This document shows, one piece after another, positions 57,488 through 64,000 of a DNA stretch of 64,000 nt. Every line of letters begins with the position of its first letter. Within the stretch, counting starts at the first letter, position 1. The position numbers and the translations under genes were made by a program. Under the pieces are notes generated by a model. The model saw nothing but the letters and a program-made list of their open reading frames with translations, ran no database searches and was not told the DNA's origin. Origin of the DNA: Cudoniella acicularis (Eukaryota; Ascomycota; Leotiomycetes; Helotiales; Helotiaceae); the NCBI GenBank assembly GCA_013054445.1, contig JAAMPI010000051.1, forward strand, positions 1-64,000. Reading direction: 5' to 3'.

Positions 57488-59871
57488 CTATTCAAAAGCC
57501 TTCCTTCCATATTTCACCCGCCAAGCAGCATCCTTTGTCACTGTCTCTTCTTCCACCTCTAACGTTCTCCTCCTTCTCGGAATCTTTTTCGGCATTCCTC
57601 TCTTAGACTTCGCCGACTGCGGTAAACTCCCAGCAACACATTTCCCACCACCCCAAGCCACATTCGCCGCCGCTTCCCAAATATTCGTAACATCCAAAAT
57701 CATATCCCTCGTATAAAACAGCCTACAATCAGCATTCTCCACTACAAACTGCGCCGGGAGGCCATCCTCAATATGACTCGGAAGAATCACATCTCTCAAA
57801 TTAAGGCCAGCAGTACTGTCCAGTATCAAAGGGTCTAGGTGCAATCCATTCGAAAAAAGGAGTTGGTTATCTGGATCACTTTGGTCCACCAGCAACAGAG
57901 TCCTGTACGAGGCATGGTAAAGATCCTCCCATGTTGAAAGCTGCCCACCACGAACTCCGCCAACGGCTTGAATAGGAGTCGTCGATGGTCGTCCTCCCAT
58001 TGCAATTGACTTCACCCCTCCTTGGTTGCGCATAAAATCACTGAATAGACCACATGTCGAAGCACAAAAACCATCATACACCTGTTGAAATTAGCTTCTG
58101 ACTTCACACTCAGCAGGCTACATACCATGATAATATCTTCAGCCGCGAATGGCTGAGTGAAATTCTTCCTCGCTCCATATCCCGTAATTTCAATACCAAA
58201 TCCGTAAGTGGTATTAACAGTTGTATTCGGATCGTCGAGATCCCAGCTCTGAAGAGCAGTATAATTGGTTCCCATAAACGTATTAGGACCAAATTTAGCT
58301 TCGAAAGTGGGAAAATGTTGATCTGAAATATTGAGGTCATAAAGATAGTTCCATGACTCTTCATACGCTGCAATTGGACTCGAAGAGCTGTATGGGTTAT
58401 AGTCATCTGGGATAACTTTCCTCGTAATATTGGCCATAGCAAGGAACATCTCGTTGCCACGGTACCGTGTATACCCCTTTTGCTCAGTCTGCGGAAACAA
58501 TTGTCTGTATAAATCATATCCCTGTAATATATAACCACCATTGTTTGCGCTGAGATCGACAACAAGCTTTTTCTTACCATCTCTAACAGCATCAGCGAGG
58601 AAGGTTTGCGCTACTGCTTGAAATTCGACAACAGATGCGGGCTCGAATGACAAAACACTGAGTACAGCGACATCTTCCAAGCCAGGGCCTTCAAGGTAGT
58701 ATCCGGAGAGAACGGCGTCCTTTGTCGTAAGTATTGGAGCAGGATAGCCAGGTGCTGTAACGTTACCACTTGGCGCAGGGTTTGGATTTGTTGCTGCAGC
58801 ATCAGGATTAAGACCTCCATAAGTATAAGCGGAAAATGTGCTATTATCGTGAATATATGTAAAATTGGCCTTGAGGAACGCAACATTGCCCTGTGTGATG
58901 GTCGTTCCATTTTGAAAGGTGTAAGAGGTGTTCTCTCCTGGATAAATATATCCAGTGCGCCCGCCACCAGCAAAGTAGCCATTCGAGATCCCAGCAGCCA
59001 CGAAAGCCTTTTCAAAAAACATGGAATTGTATGCCGCGTCGGGATCTTGTTGAGCAGCAGCTGAAAATGCTAAATCCTCAATAAATTTGACCGCATCGAC
59101 TCCATTAACTTCAGACAGCGGAGAAGCATTTGGTACGGAGCTGACAATATCATCTATCAATCGTCAGTAAAGAGCTAGATCGCTGATTGCAAAACTCGCC
59201 ATATACAAAAATTTCTGGAAGAGCCACTCCATCACTGCTAATTGAAACCAATGATAGTCCTCGACCCCAACCAAATGCAGCTGTAAGATAATCTGGATAG
59301 TAAATAAAATGTCCGCTATGAGCCGGAGCGAAAACTTTTTGGTAAAGATCAACTTCAAACTGGTAATCATTTGCGTATGAATTGTTGTTGAATTTTGCTG
59401 TCACATCGGCGAGCCGGGCTAATACGTCATGTGGAGGATAAAAATAATCAGATGGAGGGTCTTTCAGGTAGGCAATATCTAAGTAGGATGTTATTCAGCA
59501 GACCGCCCAAAAACTGAAAAGTAGAGGTTGGGATAGTTGCTGTGTTTTAGAGGGAGTCTGGGAATTATTTTCATTACCTGTTTGCCATTCCAAATACTTC
59601 GGCATGTATTGTAGCGCGGGTGGTATTGAGTCCGTTCTTAAACTCAGTGTGTTTAAGCAATCCAGAGTTGGTTTAATTGGGATAGTGACCGGCCATGCTG
59701 CGACGCAAATTAGCATCATATCAATACTTTGAATTTCCACTAACTGCTTGGAGATTTGGCTTGTGCAGCGAGAGCAAACGAGTTTATTTTCCCACATGTT
59801 GGATCAGCAACTATTGCTCGTGAAGGCTGTAGAAACAACGACGTTGCGAAAATGACTGAGCTGAGGCGCAT
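57488..59871 (-). CDS. Secreted S41-family peptidase (CPAF/UstP-like)
   Basis: Extracellular serine peptidase. The ATG at 59,871 gives a signal peptide (MRLSSVIFATSLFLQPSRA). Five exons are clear: 59,871-59,745, 59,697-59,578, 59,478-59,200, 59,153-58,126 and 58,081-57,488. Family landmarks are the N-terminal LEWQTDIAYLKDPPSDYF, YANDYQFEVDLYQ, HSGHFIYYPDYL, then LVVDLSANNGGYILQGYDL and the catalytic serine region VYDGFCASTCGLFSDFM just after the last intron. The C-terminus is basic (KKIPRRRRTLEVEEE) and ends at a TAG at 57,488. Intron 3 (59,154-59,199) uses a GC donor. Relatives occur both in RiPP clusters such as ustiloxin and as general secreted proteases; no precursor gene is visible here. 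Confidence 0.9.
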
Positions 59872-61714
59872 CTTCAAAGTAGAGATGTCTGCTTAAAATA
59901 ATACTTTGATTTTTCCCTTTCAAAAGAAAAATGCAATCGAATCATTTACAGCCAGTGCCGTATTTCGCTCGAAGTCTTCATATGTATTCGAATGTAATGG
60001 TCTTTATTTCGAAGTTGAGATTTATTTATGCAGGACAAGGATCGGTTAATAACTGCCAGCTCCTCAGTGCGGAGAAGCCCGAGATACTTACCTGAAGAAG
60101 CAGGTGCTAGAATTCACTTCATCCTATCGCAAGCATTAATTCGGCGTATCCTTGGGGAGGATTTATAAATAATAGCCTAATTGTCGCCTGCGATGAACAT
60201 ACCTTTTGTGGATATCTGAGCGCACGAACGACCAAGGTTGTGAGGTTATCATCTCTGCTCCAACCAGGATTCACTCTTGTACCTGGATTGACTTGGCTCT
60301 TTTCCCACGCTTGTGATAAATTGATTCAGTCGTCTAAAGTATTAGAACTCCATGAAGGCCAGAAGTAGTCTATGACCCTCGAGGCAAGTGAGCTTTTCAA
60401 GCTTTCATCTTCATAACCGTGGCTTTCAACAACCACGAGCTGAGTCTGTGCCATCGGTTAGCACTTAGAACTTATAATAACTCTAATTAGAACAGTGGGA
60501 ATGATGTATCTCAGGATATACCACATCATGTTTACTTCGCACGACGATGAAAAAGGAAGCCGGTTAAAGCCCCGATGACCTCATTTCATACGGAGTACCA
60601 GTGCCGTTGGTGCTCTTTTTGGAAGTTCGGCTGTCTCTGCCTCATTCGACATCTTCGGAACCTGGTCACCTCGAATATTGGAACACCTCAAGCCAAGTAG
60701 GAAACGTGATATCCTAGTTATGGGAAAGCAGGAAACTATGGTTTAGGTTTCTGAGAAGAGTTATCGAAATTTCCTCAATGGTGTTGACGAAATAGTGCTG
60801 CACAAGGCCACCAGGCTTCCAGCAAACAAGTCGGTGTACAAATTCAAACACTTCAAAAGTTGAATGCACTATCGTGGCGCTTAACTCGCGTGAATGAATT
60901 GATCCCTGAATAGGTTCGAATATATGAAAGGCTGCAAGTTGAAACTTTGGGAGTTACGAGATAGAAGGGATAGCTCTGAGGGTTTCAATTTGATTCTTGA
61001 GCTGTGTATTTGTAAATAGCATTAAGTAGACCCTATAATTAACAAATTACCTTTAAATAAGTTTAAACACCAATTTTCTGATTTTCAACGTGATATATTT
61101 CTGTCTTATCACACTCTTTACTACTTCATGCTTATTCTACAAACGAGCTTACAGGCTGAAGCCTGATCGAACGACTTACGTATGATTCTAGAGACCTTTG
61201 CGTATTATTGGTTGAAAGAATTTTATACTTTTAGATCTAATGATGAATGGCTTGGGATTTCCAATCTACAGCCACAGGATGAGCTGCTTCCCCTAACTTC
61301 TCAGCTCCCGGCTCTGTTGGATTTGTCAATATTTACGACTCATTTTAGTTAGACCCTTGATATGAGATAAACTTCCGGGGTAAAAAGCCATTAAACAGGG
61401 AACTCGGGGAGCGGGAAGTCTACGTACTTTACACTGCGGATTTTCGCATATCCGAATTCTACCTTAACCCTTTTCAACGCCTACCTCTACTGTCGGAAGT
61501 GTGTGGGTCTGTGATTTATCCTTGGCTAGTACGAGCTGCCAAGTGTTTTAAACTGATAGCTTGGCAAAGATCAAACGAAACTTTATTCTTAACCTTTCTT
61601 CAAAAGAGGATCGCAGTCTTAAAATAGAAACCCATGATTAAGTCCGTGCACCCCTATTCCGACCACCCCCCCATTCCGCCCACCTTTTACACCAAAATTA
61701 GCGATTTTTAGATA
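59872..61714. other. Long intergenic region, no gene supported
   Basis: About 1.8 kb between the S41 start and an AT-rich block. No reading frame of note and no repeat is seen. It probably includes the S41 promoter near 59,880-60,300. Confidence 0.5.
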
Positions 61715-61985
61715 TTNATAACTTTACGAAAGNTTAATATAANTATTTAAAATTTAAAATATAAGATATTTATATATAGTTCGCTTAATATAAAAATTAT
61801 AAAAATTCTTAGCTTATAAATCATTCTATAATTAACCTTTAAACTTTTAAAAAAGATTTATACCTAATTTACATATAAACTAAAATTTTTAATAACTTTT
61901 TTATTAAAGATTTTAATTTATATACAAATTAGGTATAAAAAATATTTAAAAGTTTAAATCTTAATTTAAGGGTATTAGCGACCTC
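61715..61985. repeat. AT-rich block containing a 62-bp-arm inverted repeat
   Basis: Positions 61,834-61,895 and 61,901-61,962 are imperfect inverted copies (about 52 of 62 bases pair by my count) around a 5-base loop; both arms contain the AAATTAGGTATAAA segment or its complement. The surrounding 270 bp are nearly all A/T with a few N. It looks like a RIP-hit MITE-like hairpin or the fused ends of a DNA transposon. Confidence 0.62.
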
Positions 61986-62803
61986 TAAAAAAATTTCCTA
62001 AAACAAGATGTAGATTTCTTCTTTATTAATGGTCCTGAGAAAATAGCGAAGATTTGGGCGCGGTTGTCTTTAGGCTTGAAATGCAACGGAGGGTTACAGC
62101 TCAGGGAGTTGTGCGTTGATGTGGGTGCATGGGATATGAGCGGGTGGGAGCAGGGGAATAGGATCCATGGAACTGTTTTCTGGTGGAGAGAATCAATGTA
62201 TCAATTGGTAGCTAAGCCAAGTGATCGAAACGATCGGCCGAAGGAGATATCAGTCGTCCGTGCAGCAAGCTGTACACCACACATTAGACAGAGCTGGAAG
62301 AATGTGTAGCTGTTTGGGAAGAAACAGGCAGGCATTGAACGAAATTTAGAGACAGTATAGACTGGAAATCCAAGAAAATCTGCCAAAAGAAATGAACGAT
62401 TCACACTGGAGACACAAACCTGAATTTCCGAGTAATGATAGGAGAGGAAACACTTGTACTGATCAATATACCTACAAATTTACAACTCAGAGTTACCAAA
62501 CTCTAGAAAGCTCTACATAATGAGACTCACATTTCCTTTCAATCGATCAACTCAGTCCCAACTCGACCAAACTTCAAAATGGTATTTGGTGGAAATCATC
62601 GTGTACGAAGTTCCAATATTGATGACCCAGGGAGGAACTACCTCTATTTGGAAAGAAAGCAGGGAAAATATTAACTTCAGTGTCACTCAAGCATCCACAC
62701 AAGTCCCAGACTACACCAAAACAGCTTTCATTCCGCATGAAAATATACTACTCAAAGTTTCATCCGTCCAGAAAGAACGACGACATGGCTAGATACATCG
62801 GAT
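61986..62803. other. 3' flank of the peroxidase gene, weak ORFs
   Basis: About 800 bp. Plus-strand frames at 62,064-62,309 and 62,520-62,792 have no motif, signal peptide or splice partner. I do not call them genes. Confidence 0.4.
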
Positions 62804-63800
62804 TCATGGAGCAGCCCGTCGTTGTTTCCCACTGATGAGGTAAATAGCAGCACGCATCTCCAAAAGCGGATCATCAGATGGCTCAATACCCTGAACTCGT
62901 GGAATCGGATCAAAAATAACATACTTCGCCTCCTTTTCGCCATTTGGCAAAATGGCATCTAGGGTGAAAGTTCCCAACTCCACGACTGGACGCTCTGCCG
63001 GCCATTGAACAGTTGCATCATCCGTTACATCACCCTCGGCAGCAATCTGTGCCTTGATCTTGAACGAAACAGGTCCAGCCCCTACACGCTCAGCAATCTC
63101 TTTCTGCAAATAATCTGGGTCTTTCGCTTTCGCTGCTTCGGCATCAAGTGTCAAAACTCCAGCGGCCGGCTCCACAATGGTTCGAAAAAAGGTGGCCTTT
63201 CCATCTGCGTCGATGAATTTGAGCGCAGTGATACCATAATACGCCTCGGTGGCATAGCTAACTGGCGGTGGTTTTGGGGCTTGGACGAAAGCAAGCGTAT
63301 GAGGATGAGAACCGAGAAACTGTTCCACAGGGGTAGGGTGAGGCGCATCGGATGGGGAATTTGCGATGGCCTGAATGAAAGCCCCGAACTCTGCTCCTGT
63401 TCGCGCCGGGAAGAAAGGAGTTGAATGAGCAATGAGATCCGTATGCTTTCGGTCCCCTAGAATGAATCGAATCGCAATACCACGTGGGTCGGCGTTGCCG
63501 TCATTATCGGGAATGTTGGGGATTCCAGTGGAATTTGAAAAGCGCACCCAGACGGGTGTTGATGGGTTGTTCAAATAAGGAGCAGTAGAGAGTTTTTTGG
63601 CTTCCGCTGAAGGTGTGAAGGTACCGCTAAGCAGTTTTCCTTTGGCATGCGCTGTCCCGGTTTGTTAGTGATGATTGCCTTTATCGTGGATAGTGCTGCT
63701 AACCTGGACGGAACCCGGGATGCTTCCCAAATACACCTTGCAATCCGGCCACCACGTCCGCCGCGGTCTTCAGGAGAACTTCATCGTTTGGGAAAGGCAT
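62804..63800 (-). CDS. Catalase-related heme peroxidase (SrpA-like)
   Basis: Small catalase-fold heme protein, about 314 residues, expected to use peroxides with an organic donor rather than dismutate H2O2 like full-size catalase. Exon 1 (63,800-63,704, MPFPNDEVLLKTAADVV through KHPGFRP) joins over an intron at 63,652-63,703 to AHAKGKLLSGTFTP, which holds the likely distal His. Then follow TPVWVRFSNSTGIPNI and DPRGIAIRF, typical of the family, later EAYYGITALKF and a C-terminal DPIPRVQGIEPSDDPLLEMR. The stop is TGA at 62,804-62,806. It lacks the C-terminal domains of large catalases, as expected for this group. No signal peptide, so probably cytosolic or peroxisomal. Confidence 0.87.
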
Positions 63801-64000
63801 CGTTGTAGTTGACGGTAGGAATGTTGTGTTTGACTGATGTGGTGAGATTGTGGGTAGTGTGATTTAATAAGAGGTGTTTGTTGTGACGGATGCAGAATGC
63901 AGGGATGCTGTTTGCGGAATGCAGGAACAAAGGCGATATATCTCCCTCTGTAAATTGATGATGATGCAATGCGACTTTGTTCTTGAAATCGCTCAACCTG

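Noticed and set aside
57488..59871. A RiPP biosynthetic cluster around the UstP-like peptidase
   Set aside because: No repeated precursor peptide, DUF3328 oxidase or tyrosinase gene is visible nearby, so the S41 enzyme alone does not support it.
1..64000. tRNA or 5S rRNA genes
   Set aside because: No convincing A-box/B-box pair or cloverleaf was found by eye. The GTTCGAG tandem at 8,476 only resembles a T-loop. A tRNA scan could overturn this.

Overview
The window is nuclear DNA of a filamentous ascomycete (Pezizomycotina). Leotiomycetes is my best guess, but nothing in the window proves the class. The reasons are many short introns of about 42-160 bp with GTAAGT-like donors, Zn2Cys6 and HET-domain genes, secreted GH3 and S41 enzymes, and repeats carrying the signature of repeat-induced point mutation (RIP: C-to-T loss in CpA, leaving long stretches nearly free of CA/TG and full of TAG/TAA stops).

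Layout. 1-20.3 kb is an ordinary gene-bearing arm: a secreted GH3 beta-glucosidase, an MFS transporter, decayed HET incompatibility genes around a possible small gene, a sterol-glucosyltransferase-like GT1 enzyme, a small secreted protein whose 3' end overlaps a convergent Zn2Cys6 regulator, and an RTA1-like membrane protein divergent from that regulator. 20.4-35.6 kb is a nest of repeats: an AT-rich block, a complete but RIP-killed chromodomain Ty3/gypsy element (20,995-27,987), several small LTRs, a compact LTR element with an open Gag-like ORF (29,216-30,301), a RIP-damaged OrsD-type zinc-finger gene beside telomere-like CCCTAA motifs, and an AT-rich satellite of 172-173 bp period. Directly next to it, 35.85-38.57 kb is a strongly diverged tandem array: 18 units of about 159 bp, most sharing the core GGTTGAGAAGTGATGA.

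38.6-54 kb is a decaying coding island. It holds one large intact gene of an unknown family (42,465-44,378), a broken paralogue of it (52,150-53,702), a coiled-coil gene, an F-box relic, a minisatellite of about 56 bp and several coding-like relics with stops and frameshifts. 55.6-64 kb returns to normal genes: an alpha/beta hydrolase, a secreted S41 peptidase and a catalase-related peroxidase, with a 62-bp-arm inverted repeat in an AT-rich block at 61.7-62.0 kb.

The secreted beta-glucosidase and S41 peptidase, with the transporter and detoxification-type proteins, fit a plant-litter or plant-associated fungus. I see no convincing biosynthetic cluster. The most unusual items are the 159-bp array, the compact Gag-only LTR family and the paralogous family with a WPGDF motif. 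All identifications are by eye from translated motifs; no database was searched.
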